64,000 bases of DNA from an uncultured Planctomycetota bacterium (GTDB taxonomy: Bacteria; Planctomycetota; Phycisphaerae; UBA1845; Fen-1342), in assembly GCA_900696525.1 (NCBI GenBank), contig CAADGL010000007.1, forward strand, positions 1-64,000, in the 5' to 3' direction. The stretch's first letter is position 1. Each line of letters opens with the position of its first letter. Both the position numbers and the translations under genes were made by a program. Of this stretch, positions 1 to 8,129 are shown in pieces. Below the pieces are notes generated by a model that made no database searches, was not told the DNA's origin, and saw nothing but the letters and a program-made list of their open reading frames with translations.

Positions 1-122
1 GTAGTGCCTCGCAAATAACTGCCTGTCCCTATGCAGGGTGGGGCGGGCTTCCAGCCCGCCCGAGCGGGCAAGATGCCCGCTCCACCCATCCGTGATACCG
101 TCACATTTCTGCGAGGCACTAC
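1..122. repeat. Short palindromic intergenic element with two hairpins
   Basis: The element is bounded by a perfect 13-bp inverted repeat (1-13 GTAGTGCCTCGCA and 110-122 its reverse complement). Inside are two perfect 9-bp hairpins with 3-nt loops: GGGCGGGCT (41-49) with 53-61, and GAGCGGGCA (62-70) with 74-82. It lies just downstream of gspG. It resembles a small non-coding repeat or MITE-like unit. There is no transposase and no target-site duplication can be judged because the window starts here. Confidence 0.55.
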
Positions 123-152
123 ACTAGACATTTCTGCGAGGCACCACACTAG
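103..152. repeat. Tandem 25-bp direct repeat at the end of gspG
   Basis: Positions 103-127 and 128-152 are two head-to-tail copies of ACATTTCTGCGAGGCAC followed by (T/C)ACACTAG, differing at one base. The second copy contains the gspG stop codon (149-151, minus strand). The right arm of the 13-bp inverted repeat lies in the first copy, so the duplication seems to involve the edge of the upstream element. Confidence 0.7.
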
Positions 153-601
153 CTGCGATCCCAGTTGGTGATGTCGTCGTCGTCACCCGGTCGGCCGTTG
201 GGCCCCGGGCTCGACAGGTCATAGCTGTTGACGTTGACGTTCCCCGGACTGACGTAGACGAACGAGTTGCCCCAGGCGTCGACCGGGATCTTCCCATCCT
301 TCAGGTAGGGACCGCGCCACTTCTTGGCCAGGTCCGGGTCGTCCGGCGGCTGGACCAGCAGCGCCAGCCCCTCCTGCGTGGTGGGGTAGCGGCCGATGCT
401 CGCCATGAAGTTGTCGAGCGCGCCGTTGAGTCCGCTCTTGACCGTGGCGCGCGTCAGGTCTTCGCGTGATCCGCTCAGCAGGCCGAGCAGGTTCGGCACG
501 ACCACCGCGGCGAGCAGCCCGATGATCACGATCACAATCAGCACTTCGAGCAGCGTGAAACCCCTGCGACGGCGAGACGGATGTACGACGCGACGGATCA
601 T
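149..601 (-). CDS. gspG: Type II secretion system major pseudopilin GspG
   Basis: A 150-residue protein expected to be the main subunit of the type II secretion pseudopilus, cleaved and N-methylated by a prepilin peptidase. It has a basic leader followed by RGFTLLEVLIVIVIIGLLAA, the class III signal with cleavage before Phe and Glu at +5, then one hydrophobic helix. The C-terminus has YDLSSPGPNGRPGDDDD, matching the conserved GspG calcium-binding loop. The start at 601 is chosen over an upstream one because AAGGAG lies 7 nt before it and the leader is then a normal length. It follows gspF by 79 bp on the same strand. No gspE or gspD is visible, so the system is incomplete or scattered. Confidence 0.93.
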   Translation of the reverse strand: MIRRVVHPSRRRRGFTLLEVLIVIVIIGLLAAVVVPNLLGLLSGSREDLTRATVKSGLNGALDNFMASIGRYPTTQEGLALLVQPPDDPDLAKKWRGPYLKDGKIPVDAWGNSFVYVSPGNVNVNSYDLSSPGPNGRPGDDDDITNWDRS

Positions 602-680
602 TGGATGGCTCCTTGTGGACTCTGCCACGCTCCGCGTTCCTTGCCTTGCCCTGGACCGGCCGCGCGGGCCCGCCCACACC

Positions 681-1889
681 TTATCCCAGGCCGCCGCTCG
701 ACATCTTCAGGATCGGCAGCAGCAGCGAGATCGCGATGAACAGCACCATGCCGCCCATCACCAGCAGCATCAGCGGCTCCAGCAGCCGCACGAACAGGTC
801 GATCTTCCGCGCGGTGCGCGCCTCCTGCGTGTCGGCGATCTGCACCAGCACCTTCTCCAGCGTGTTGCTCTCCTCCGCGACCGCCAGCATATCCACGATC
901 GCGGGCGGAAACAGGCGGCTGCGTCCGAGGGGCCCGGCCAGCGACTCTCCGGCGCTGACCGCTTCCGCCGCCTGCTCGATCGTCTCCGACAGGATCGGGT
1001 TGCCGGTCGAGTCCTTCGCGATGCGCAGCGCCTGGAGGATCGGAATGCCGTTGGCCAGCAGCGTGCCGAAGATGCGGCAGAAACGGCAGATGGCCACCAT
1101 CGTGTAGATCGGCCCGAAGCCGACCATCCGCAGTTGCAGCCGCGCGAGCATCAGCTTGCCCGCGGCGCTCTGAACGAACATCACCGCGGCGATCACCGCG
1201 ACGATCACCACGCCGATGATCGTCAGGTAATGGTGGCTCAGCGCGTCGCTGACGCCGAAGAGCATGCGCGTCGGCAGCGGCAGGCTCGGCTGCTGCTCCA
1301 GCAGCGAGCGGATGCGCGGCACGACGAAGCTCATCACGAAGATCACCGCCGCCAGGCCCACCAGCAGCAGGATGCACGGATAGATCATCGAGCCGATGAA
1401 CTTGTTGCGCAGCTCGTCCTGCCGGGCAACGAAGTGCGCAGCGCGCTGGAGCACGTCTTCGAGAAAGCCGCCCTTCTCACCCGCCCGGATCATCGACACG
1501 TGCAGGGCCGGGAACGCGTACGGGTGCTTCTCCAGGGCGTCGGCGAACGTGTCGCCGCCCGCCACGTCGTCGTGAACCTCCCGCAGCACCTGCGCCAGCG
1601 CCGGGCTCGTGCTCTGCTTCGACAGCACGCTGATCGCCCGCAGCACCGGCACGCCCGCCGCCAGAAGGTCCGCCAACTGTTCGTAAACCACCCCGATCTT
1701 CGCGGCGCTCACCCGTTGCGTACGTCCGGTAAACACCGACCGCGCCGCCGCCCTGACCTCTTCCACCTCCACCGGCAGCAGGGTGCGTTCGGACAATTGC
1801 CGGGCGGCGGCCGAACTGGTGTCCGCCACCAGCGTACCGGTTACGACCCCGCCATCCGCGTTTCTCGCTTTGTACGCAAACGTTGGCAT
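681..1889 (-). CDS. gspF: Type II secretion system inner-membrane platform protein GspF
   Basis: A 402-residue polytopic inner-membrane protein, usual length for GspF/PilC. It begins MPTFAYKARNADG, typical of the family. Two T2SSF repeats are visible, roughly residues 70-190 and 275-395. Hydrophobic segments include SMIYPCILLLVGLAAVIFVM, a second near YLTIIGVVIVAVIAAVM and a C-terminal helix ending shortly before the stop. GspF is the platform on which the GspE ATPase acts to assemble the pseudopilus. It probably forms an operon with gspG. A type IV pilus PilC is the main alternative, but the GspG calcium loop next door favours type II secretion. Confidence 0.93.
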   Translation of the reverse strand: MPTFAYKARNADGGVVTGTLVADTSSAAARQLSERTLLPVEVEEVRAAARSVFTGRTQRVSAAKIGVVYEQLADLLAAGVPVLRAISVLSKQSTSPALAQVLREVHDDVAGGDTFADALEKHPYAFPALHVSMIRAGEKGGFLEDVLQRAAHFVARQDELRNKFIGSMIYPCILLLVGLAAVIFVMSFVVPRIRSLLEQQPSLPLPTRMLFGVSDALSHHYLTIIGVVIVAVIAAVMFVQSAAGKLMLARLQLRMVGFGPIYTMVAICRFCRIFGTLLANGIPILQALRIAKDSTGNPILSETIEQAAEAVSAGESLAGPLGRSRLFPPAIVDMLAVAEESNTLEKVLVQIADTQEARTARKIDLFVRLLEPLMLLVMGGMVLFIAISLLLPILKMSSGGLG

Positions 1890-2001
1890 CGCAAAGTCTT
1901 ATCGACGGTCCGCGCCGGCGCGCACCATCGCCTTCGACACTGTATACGTCCTACGCCGCCGCGAAGTTGCAGCGGGCCGCCTCCCGAGCCGGCCTCGCCG
2001 C

Positions 2002-2029
2002 TTGTCCCCGACGCAGACTCGGATACATT
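2002..2029 (+). promoter_or_regulatory. Candidate promoter for the DEAD-box gene
   Basis: TTGTCC (2002-2007) and TACATT (2024-2029) are separated by 16 bp, each matching the sigma-70 consensus at 4 of 6 positions. The -10 box lies 77 bp before the 2106 start. This is a pattern match only. Confidence 0.3.
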
Positions 2030-2105
2030 ATTGGCTCGGCGACATCCGCTGGAAAGCCCGCCGGCCGATCGTGGCTTTCGCCGGCGAAATCGACGGGAAC
2101 AAGAC

Positions 2106-3653
2106 ATGTCATCCTCTGAACTGCTCAACGGCGAGACCCCATCCGAAACCCAGTCCAGCTTCGCAGCGCTCGGTCTTAACACGGTCCTGGCCAACGCCGC
2201 CGAACGCATGCGGCTCGAGCGGCCAACCGACGTCCAGACGAAACTTGTGCCGGCCATGCTGGCGGGCCGCGACTGTCTCGTGCTGGCCCGCTCCGGCTCG
2301 GGCAAGACGAACGCCTACCTGCTTCCGCTTGCGCAGAAGATCGCGCCCGGCGAGGGCATGCAGGCGCTGATCCTCGCGCCGCACCGCGAATTGGCGCGGC
2401 AGATCGCCCGCGCGCTGCACCGCTTCGAGCGCGAGTGCCGCCTGCGCCCGGCCATCGTCGTTCCCGGCCGCCCCGAGCGCATGCCCGGCGCCGCCCCGCC
2501 CGAAGAGGCCGACCTGGTCATCGGAACGCCCGCGGCCGTCTGCGAGGCCGTCGAGCGTCGGCGGCTCGACTTGTCCGCGTTGCGGTACGTCGTTGTGGAC
2601 GAGGCCGACGCCCAGTTGGAGGGCGACAAGCGCGGCGCGCTTCAGGACGCGATGCGGCGGATCCCCGGAAAACCACATGTCGTGATCCTGGCTGGCCGCC
2701 TCGAAGGGCCGGTGCGCGAGTTCGCCGACGAGTTCGCCCCCGGCGCCGAGACGCTGGACGTGCCCAAGCCCGAATCGCCCCTGCTGTCCCTGCCGCAGCA
2801 TTTCGTCGCCCTGCCCGCTTCGGTCAGTCGGGCCGCGGCGGTCGCGGCGTTCGTCGCCGCCGAGTCGCCGCGCATGGTGTTCCTGTTCTCGCAGTCGGAC
2901 GGCTGCGTTGCGGAGTTGCAGCGCTGGTTGCGGCCGGTCGGAGCCGAGTGCTCCCTGCTGGACACGCCGACGAATCGCCGCGGCCCGCGAGACGACCGCG
3001 GTCACGGGCGCGGCCCCGCGCGCCCGGCGAGCGTAGTCGTCGTTGTGACGGACCCCACGCCGAGGAAAGTCGGCTCGCTGCCGTTCTCCCATGCGCTGCA
3101 CTTCGACGTGCCCGCCGATCCGGGCGTCTACGCCGCGCGGCTCGAGGAGTGCGTGCGTGTTTCGCGTGGCGGATATTCGCTGGCCCTGGTTTCGGCGGAC
3201 GACCAGGAGGCTCTGGAGCGAATCCGCGAACGGCACCAGGTCGAGATCTCGCAGATCCGCCCGGCATGGCTGTCGCGTCCGCCGGCCGAGCCGCCGACCG
3301 AGCCCGCGCCGCAGCGCCAAGCCGGGCGCCCCTCGCCCGGTGGGGCGCCGCGGCCCGGTCGCCCGGCGGAAGGCCGCCGCGGGCGGGACGAGTCGCCGCG
3401 CCCGCGCGAGACCGCGACGCGTGACGCCTCGAGACCGCCGGCCCCCCGGTCGCCGCAGCGCCCGCCGGCGCCCGCACCGGCGCCCGCACCCGCCTCGAAC
3501 AACGGCCCGACGGTTCCGGCCCGGCTCAGAGAGGCGCTGCGCCGCGATCCGGAGTTGGACGCGCGAGGCGTGCCGTTGGTGAAACGCACGCTGGGAGCGC
3601 GTTTCAAGCCGGCACGCGGCCGGCGGCTGGCCCAGCCCCCGCTCCCTGAATGA
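2106..3653 (+). CDS. DEAD-box helicase-like protein with degenerate C-terminal half
   Basis: 515 residues. The N-terminal RecA-like domain is well preserved: a Q-motif-like RPTDVQ (39-44), Walker A ARSGSGKT (61-68), PHRELA for motif Ia (92-97), TPAAV for Ib (about 141) and VVDEAD for motif II (163-168). The second domain is poor: the SAT motif is replaced by LAG (about 195-197), the motif V region reads TDPTPRKVG rather than TD.AARG.D, and no HR.GR..R motif VI is found. A Pro/Arg/Ala-rich, probably disordered tail fills the last 130 or so residues. It likely binds RNA, but ATP-driven unwinding is doubtful. The frame is open far upstream, but the sequence before 2106 is the antisense of gspF; ATG 2106 gives a proper N-terminus. 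Confidence 0.85.
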   Translation: MSSSELLNGETPSETQSSFAALGLNTVLANAAERMRLERPTDVQTKLVPAMLAGRDCLVLARSGSGKTNAYLLPLAQKIAPGEGMQALILAPHRELARQIARALHRFERECRLRPAIVVPGRPERMPGAAPPEEADLVIGTPAAVCEAVERRRLDLSALRYVVVDEADAQLEGDKRGALQDAMRRIPGKPHVVILAGRLEGPVREFADEFAPGAETLDVPKPESPLLSLPQHFVALPASVSRAAAVAAFVAAESPRMVFLFSQSDGCVAELQRWLRPVGAECSLLDTPTNRRGPRDDRGHGRGPARPASVVVVVTDPTPRKVGSLPFSHALHFDVPADPGVYAARLEECVRVSRGGYSLALVSADDQEALERIRERHQVEISQIRPAWLSRPPAEPPTEPAPQRQAGRPSPGGAPRPGRPAEGRRGRDESPRPRETATRDASRPPAPRSPQRPPAPAPAPAPASNNGPTVPARLREALRRDPELDARGVPLVKRTLGARFKPARGRRLAQPPLPE

Positions 3654-3743
3654 CCTCGGCCGCCCGGGCTGAAACTGGACCGGACGCGGCAGCCGCGGCC
3701 GTCAACAACCCGTGTGTGGGTGACTGCTGCTGGAGCTTGCCCC

Positions 3744-5507
3744 TTGAGACCGCTGGTGGGGATCAGCCTCGTTCAGACCGCCCTGCTCGCCGGCGTCGCC
3801 GTGGGGGCGGCGCGCGCCGCCGACCCCGCGGTCGAGCTGCTCGTCGAGGCGTCGCAGGTGTTCGTGCGTGAGCCGTTCTCCGTTCGCGTGGTGATCTCGA
3901 ACTTCCGCGAGTGCGAGCCGTTCACCTTTCCGGCCCTGCCCGATTGCGACGTCGAGGCCCTGGGGCCGCCCAGCGAGAGCCGCCAGATCTCGATCATCGG
4001 CGGCGTGCGGCAGGACTGGCGCTCGCGCGTCCACACCTACGAGCTGACGCCGCGCCGGGCCGGCACGCTGGAGATCCCGCCGATCGAGATCCTCGTCGAC
4101 GGCGTGACGCTGCGCACGCGCGCGGCGCTTCTGACGGTGCGCGAGAGCGATGCCCAGTCTCTGCTTTCGGTCCGCGTGACGTGCGGCACGCGCCGGGCAT
4201 ACGTCGGACAGCAGCTTGATCTGCAACTGGAGATCTGGGTCAAGCCGGCGCGAACCGCCTCGGGCCCGGCCAGCGCCCTTCAGATGTGGCGACAGGTGCT
4301 CGGCCGCCGCAGCACCTGGGGGCCGTTTCCGATCCCCGACAAGTTCTCGAACCGGCAGCGCGACGGCGAGGCCTGCTACGTGTATCACTCGCAGGTGCGG
4401 TACATCGCCGACCGCCCCGGCCCGCTCAATTTCGACGACGTCGCGATCGCCATGGAGTACCCGGTCCGTTTCGGCCGCGACATTTTCAACGACGACACCC
4501 CGACGGCGACGCGGCGTCTGCGGGCGCGGGCCGAGGTCGACCCGGTTGAGGTGCTGCCCCTGCCACAGGAGGGCCGCCCGCCCGGCTTCAGCGGCGCCGT
4601 CGGGCGCTACACGGTCCACGCCTCCGCCTCGCCGACTTCGGTGCGCGTCGGCGACCCGATCGAGCTGACGATCGACGTCGGCGGCGAGGGGCCGCTCGAG
4701 GCGCTGCCGCCGCCAGCCCTCACGCAGCAACCTGCGCTGACACAGGCCTTCCGCGTGCCGACCGAGACGCTGGCGGGCTCGACACAACGCGGCCAGCGGC
4801 GCTTCACACAGGTCATCCGCGCCAAGCGCCCGGACGTCACGGACATCCCGCCGATCGAGTACCCCTACTTCGATCCGCACCTCGGCCAGTACGTCGTGGC
4901 GCGCAGCGAGGCCATCCCGATCAACGTCACCGCCGCCGAGACGCTCTCCAGCGCCGACCTCACCGACAGCGCGCCCACGGCGCGCAGCGCGCTGCGGCCC
5001 GGCAGCGAACCCGTCGATGGACTCCGCGGCATCGAGGTCAACGCGCCGCGCCTGCTGGCTTCCGCGCCACTCGTCCGCCCCGCGCACGTCGTGGCCGCGA
5101 CCGTCGCGCCCCCTGCCGTGTTCCTTGGGGCGTGGGTCGGCGCCGGCCTGATCCGCCGGCGCAGCAGCGACAGCGCCCAGCGCCGCCGGCGCGGCGCCCT
5201 GCGTCGCGCTCTGGCGCGCCTGAATGGCGCCGTGGCGCTCCCGCCGCAGCAGGCCATCGCGGCCGTCGCCGCCGCGCTGGCCGGCTATCTGTCCGACCGC
5301 CTGAACGAGCCCGAGACGCGCTTCAGCGGGCCCGCCGCCGCGGAGACGCTGAGGGCCCGCGGCGTCAACCAGCAAATCGCAACCGAGCTGCGCACGTTGC
5401 TCGAACACTGCGACGCCGGCGCGTATGGCGGCCTGACGGGCGACGCGCACGCGCTGGCCCAGGACGCCGAGCGCTGCCTGCGACGGCTTGAGGGCGAGGA
5501 TTTCTGA
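3744..5507 (+). CDS. BatD-like exported beta-sandwich membrane protein
   Basis: 587 residues from a TTG start. RPLVGISLVQTALLAGVAVG followed by AARAAD is a convincing signal peptide, then come several immunoglobulin-like repeats: VELLVEASQVFVREPFSVRV near the start and VHASASPTSVRVGDPIELTI further on. One C-terminal helix near 5090-5150 precedes a basic cytoplasmic tail. This is the BatD (oxygen tolerance) layout. Bat proteins work with MoxR ATPases and VWA proteins in envelope stress or complex assembly, although their mechanism is unclear. TTG 3744 has TGGAG 8 nt upstream; in-frame GTG codons at 3714 and 3720 are alternatives. It overlaps the next gene as TGATG, so the two are translationally coupled. 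Confidence 0.78.
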   Translation: MRPLVGISLVQTALLAGVAVGAARAADPAVELLVEASQVFVREPFSVRVVISNFRECEPFTFPALPDCDVEALGPPSESRQISIIGGVRQDWRSRVHTYELTPRRAGTLEIPPIEILVDGVTLRTRAALLTVRESDAQSLLSVRVTCGTRRAYVGQQLDLQLEIWVKPARTASGPASALQMWRQVLGRRSTWGPFPIPDKFSNRQRDGEACYVYHSQVRYIADRPGPLNFDDVAIAMEYPVRFGRDIFNDDTPTATRRLRARAEVDPVEVLPLPQEGRPPGFSGAVGRYTVHASASPTSVRVGDPIELTIDVGGEGPLEALPPPALTQQPALTQAFRVPTETLAGSTQRGQRRFTQVIRAKRPDVTDIPPIEYPYFDPHLGQYVVARSEAIPINVTAAETLSSADLTDSAPTARSALRPGSEPVDGLRGIEVNAPRLLASAPLVRPAHVVAATVAPPAVFLGAWVGAGLIRRRSSDSAQRRRRGALRRALARLNGAVALPPQQAIAAVAAALAGYLSDRLNEPETRFSGPAAAETLRARGVNQQIATELRTLLEHCDAGAYGGLTGDAHALAQDAERCLRRLEGEDF

Positions 5508-6325
5508 TGACGGCGTTCGCGCGGCGGGTGCTGCTGATGTGGCTGCTGGCCGCGGCGCCCGCCGTCTCGCTCGCCCATTCCACGCTGTCGCCGCAGCGCC
5601 AGCGCGAGATCGTGGAGCAGGCGCTCGATGCCTACGACCAGGCGGTCGAGCTCTCGGCTCAGGACCCGCGCGCCGCCGAGGCGCTCTTCCGCCGGGCAGC
5701 GGAGCACTTTCGGGCGCTGCGCGAGAGCGGCGTCCGCAACGCATCGCTCGAATACAACCTCGGCAACACGTACTACCGGCTCGGCGACCTCGGGCGGTCG
5801 GTCGCGTCGTATCGCCGGGCGCAGCGTCTCGCGCCGACGCACGCCGACACCGCGGCCAATCTCGAATTCGTCCGCCGCCGCGTCCGGCCGGAGATTGTGC
5901 CCAGCGGCGAGCGGCGCCTGGTCGAGCGGCTGCTGTTCTGGCAATACGGCACGTCGCTGGTTCAGCGCTGGTGGGCGTGTCTGGCGTTCTCGGTGGCGGG
6001 GTGGGGCGGCCTGACGGTCTGGCTGCTGCGGCGCCGCGCCTGGCTGGCGACCGCGTCGCTGGCCTGCGTCGTGCTCGGGGTGGCCAACGCCGGCCTCGTC
6101 GCCTGGCAACTGCGCGAGGAGAGCCTCCACCCCGAGGCCGTGGTCGTTCGTGGCGAACCGCTGCTGCGCTCCGGCCGCGGAGAGGGCGCCGAGCCGGTGC
6201 TGCGCGAGCCGCTAGGCCCGGGCGTCGAGCTGCGCATCCTCGACCGCCGCGGAGACTGGCTGCGCGTCGAGCTGCGCGATCAACAGACCGGCTGGCTTCC
6301 GGCGGACGTCGTGGAACGCGTGTGA
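5507..6325 (+). CDS. BatE-like TPR and SH3 membrane protein
   Basis: 272 residues. A signal peptide (LLMWLLAAAPAVSLAHS) is followed by TPR-like helices, including the clear NASLEYNLGNTYYRLGDLGR (about 80-100). Two transmembrane helices follow (WWACLAFSVAGWGGLTVWLL and a second about residues 180-200). The C-terminal 75 residues look like a bacterial SH3 domain ending QQTGWLPADVVERV. TPR, two helices and SH3 is the BatE/Bat-TPR arrangement. The start ATG 5507 overlaps the BatD-like stop, so stoichiometric synthesis with BatD is likely. No MoxR gene is in this cluster. A BatA-like VWA gene lies 45 kb away at 51810. Confidence 0.8.
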   Translation: MTAFARRVLLMWLLAAAPAVSLAHSTLSPQRQREIVEQALDAYDQAVELSAQDPRAAEALFRRAAEHFRALRESGVRNASLEYNLGNTYYRLGDLGRSVASYRRAQRLAPTHADTAANLEFVRRRVRPEIVPSGERRLVERLLFWQYGTSLVQRWWACLAFSVAGWGGLTVWLLRRRAWLATASLACVVLGVANAGLVAWQLREESLHPEAVVVRGEPLLRSGRGEGAEPVLREPLGPGVELRILDRRGDWLRVELRDQQTGWLPADVVERV

Positions 6326-6424
6326 AGACACAAGCCACCGGCTGCCGAGCGCCGGCGAGCGCCCGCGACGAGCCGCGAGCGCAAGCGAGTGTCGTAAGGG
6401 GCGGGTCGGCCGTCGCACGCTTCG

Positions 6425-7795
6425 CTACGGGCGCGGCTCGGATCGCCCCGAAAGCTCGCGAGCAAGCCGTCGTGCCAGATATCCCGCGACTCCCAGCAGC
6501 ACGAGCGCCGCGACGAGTGGCAATGCGTCAAGCAGCGTCGCCGGCCCGCCGCCGCCGGCCGTGAGCGGCGCGATATAGGCCCCCAGCCCGACGTAGCTCA
6601 CCGCCAGCAGCGCCACGACGCGGCGGCGCACGCGCGGTGCGGCCAGGTCAACCGCCGCGGTCAGGCAGACGGCGAACAACACCACGCACCAGGCGTAGTG
6701 ATGCTCCCACGCGACCGGACTGGCCAGCGTCGCGCACAGCAGCGCCATGCCCAGATCGACCGCGCGCATCTGGCCGGCGCGCCGGTCGTCGCCGCGTGCA
6801 GCCGCGCCTCGCGGCCAGACCGCCAGCACTGCGAACAACAGCGTCGCCGCCGCGCTTCCGGCGCTCACGGCCGTCGTCCGCGGCGCGATCTCGAAGCCGA
6901 CCGGATGTCCCATCCAGCGGTTCAGCACGCCGTTGATCGACTGGTTGGGATAGTACGCGTAGCCCGGCGACACCGCCGGCAGCACCTCCGTAACGTAGAC
7001 GCGCCACGGCTCGTACCCGGCCAATGCCGCGCTCAGCCCGGCGAGCACCAGCAGGCTTCCGGTCATCCCCGCGCATACGCCCCACTGCCGCCGCACGACG
7101 CCGAAGATCAGCAGCAGACCCAGATGCGGCTTGAGCCCGGCGGCCAGCCCGAGCAGCACGCCAGTGAGGATGTCGCGGCGGCAGGCGGCCGCCGCCAGCG
7201 CCAGCGCCAGGAACAGCGTGATCAGCGACTGCGCCTGCACGCAGGTGAGCATCCAGCGCGTGGGATAGAAGGCGGCGAAGACGATGAGCAGCCCGGCGCG
7301 CGCCGGCCAGTCCGCTTCCGCCCTCCAGGCGAACGCAAGCGCCGTCGCCAGAGTCGCCAGGGCGCAAAGACGCGCGACCAGGTCCATCCCCTGTGTGGCG
7401 CGGGTCAGGTCGTCGCCGCGCGCCAGCGTCGCCAGCGGCAGCAGCTCAAGGGCCGCGGTCGGCGGGTAGATGAAGCTGGGGCCGACGCGCTGCACGGGGC
7501 CGTACAGGTCCGGGTCGCGGTCGAGCATCCGCCGCGCCGCCGTCAGCGCCGGCGCCACGTCGGTGGCGTGGCGCTTCAGCGGCCGCACCCACGCGCCGGC
7601 GGACCAGACGCCCTGGCTGACGTAATCCTGCGGAAACTCGCGCGGCCCCGCATGCGCCAGGTACACCCGCGCGCTGGCGGCCAGCTCGAACGCCGCTAGT
7701 CCGGCCAGCGCCGTCCAGGCGAAACGCCGCAGCAGGCGGCTGCGCTCGCGGCGCGCCGGCGTCGACGGATCATTCAGCTCCACTTCCGGCCGCAT
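6425..7795 (-). CDS. GT87-family (DUF2029) membrane glycosyltransferase
   Basis: 456 residues with about ten hydrophobic helices. After a basic cytoplasmic N-terminus and a first helix (FAWTALAGLAAFELAASARV), an extracellular loop carries REFPQDYVSQGVWSAG and later GPSFIYPPTAALELLPL. The FDYPP/YPP-type loop is typical of DUF2029/GT87 polyprenol-phosphate-mannose-dependent alpha-mannosyltransferases. The start at 7795 (MRPEVELND) is preferred over in-frame codons up to 8005 because the extension is Arg/Pro-rich with no family resemblance. It stands alone, with a convergent neighbour at 6325 and a divergent pseudopilin gene at 8130. Confidence 0.8.
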   Translation of the reverse strand: MRPEVELNDPSTPARRERSRLLRRFAWTALAGLAAFELAASARVYLAHAGPREFPQDYVSQGVWSAGAWVRPLKRHATDVAPALTAARRMLDRDPDLYGPVQRVGPSFIYPPTAALELLPLATLARGDDLTRATQGMDLVARLCALATLATALAFAWRAEADWPARAGLLIVFAAFYPTRWMLTCVQAQSLITLFLALALAAAACRRDILTGVLLGLAAGLKPHLGLLLIFGVVRRQWGVCAGMTGSLLVLAGLSAALAGYEPWRVYVTEVLPAVSPGYAYYPNQSINGVLNRWMGHPVGFEIAPRTTAVSAGSAAATLLFAVLAVWPRGAAARGDDRRAGQMRAVDLGMALLCATLASPVAWEHHYAWCVVLFAVCLTAAVDLAAPRVRRRVVALLAVSYVGLGAYIAPLTAGGGGPATLLDALPLVAALVLLGVAGYLARRLARELSGRSEPRP

Positions 7796-8129
7796 GGACG
7801 CACGCTCCGCAGCAGGCGAAAGGATAACGTGCGGCGGCCGCGCACGGCTACGACGTGCCGCGTTCTGCGGGCGCCCGGGTTCACGGGTTCTTAATGGTTT
7901 ATTAGCACAATGCGTTGGCTGTGCTAACGCCGCCTTGATGTAAACAGCATATCGTTCAGTCCGATTCGGCGCGGTGCTGCGCGACCGCTCGGCGGCCGGC
8001 GGCAACTGAATTCATTGCGATGGCTCCCAGCCGCGACAGGAATGCGAGCGTCAGGCGACGGTGGCTGTCTGCGTACCGCTGAAGAACAGGACTGAGCGGT
8101 CCCGGCACACCGGATCAAGGATCGGCGCA
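7796..8129. other. Divergent intergenic region
   Basis: This gap separates the minus-strand GT87 gene from the plus-strand pseudopilin gene and should hold both promoters. It contains an AT-richer patch about 7888-7960 with a perfect 8-bp inverted repeat (separate entry). AAGGA at 8117-8121 is the likely ribosome binding site for the gene at 8130. I see no gene or good consensus promoter in it. Confidence 0.5.
7902..7927. promoter_or_regulatory. Perfect 8-bp inverted repeat, possible operator
   Basis: TTAGCACA (7902-7909) and TGTGCTAA (7920-7927) are exact reverse complements separated by 10 nt. They lie in the AT-rich part of a divergent promoter region. The 18-bp centre-to-centre distance (just under two helical turns) suits a dimeric repressor or activator. 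A hairpin without a T-tract is the alternative. Confidence 0.4.

Noticed and set aside
396..2105. Long upstream extension of the DEAD-box reading frame
   Set aside because: It runs antisense through gspG and gspF, is Arg/His/Gln-rich without domain pattern, and ATG 2106 gives a normal helicase N-terminus.
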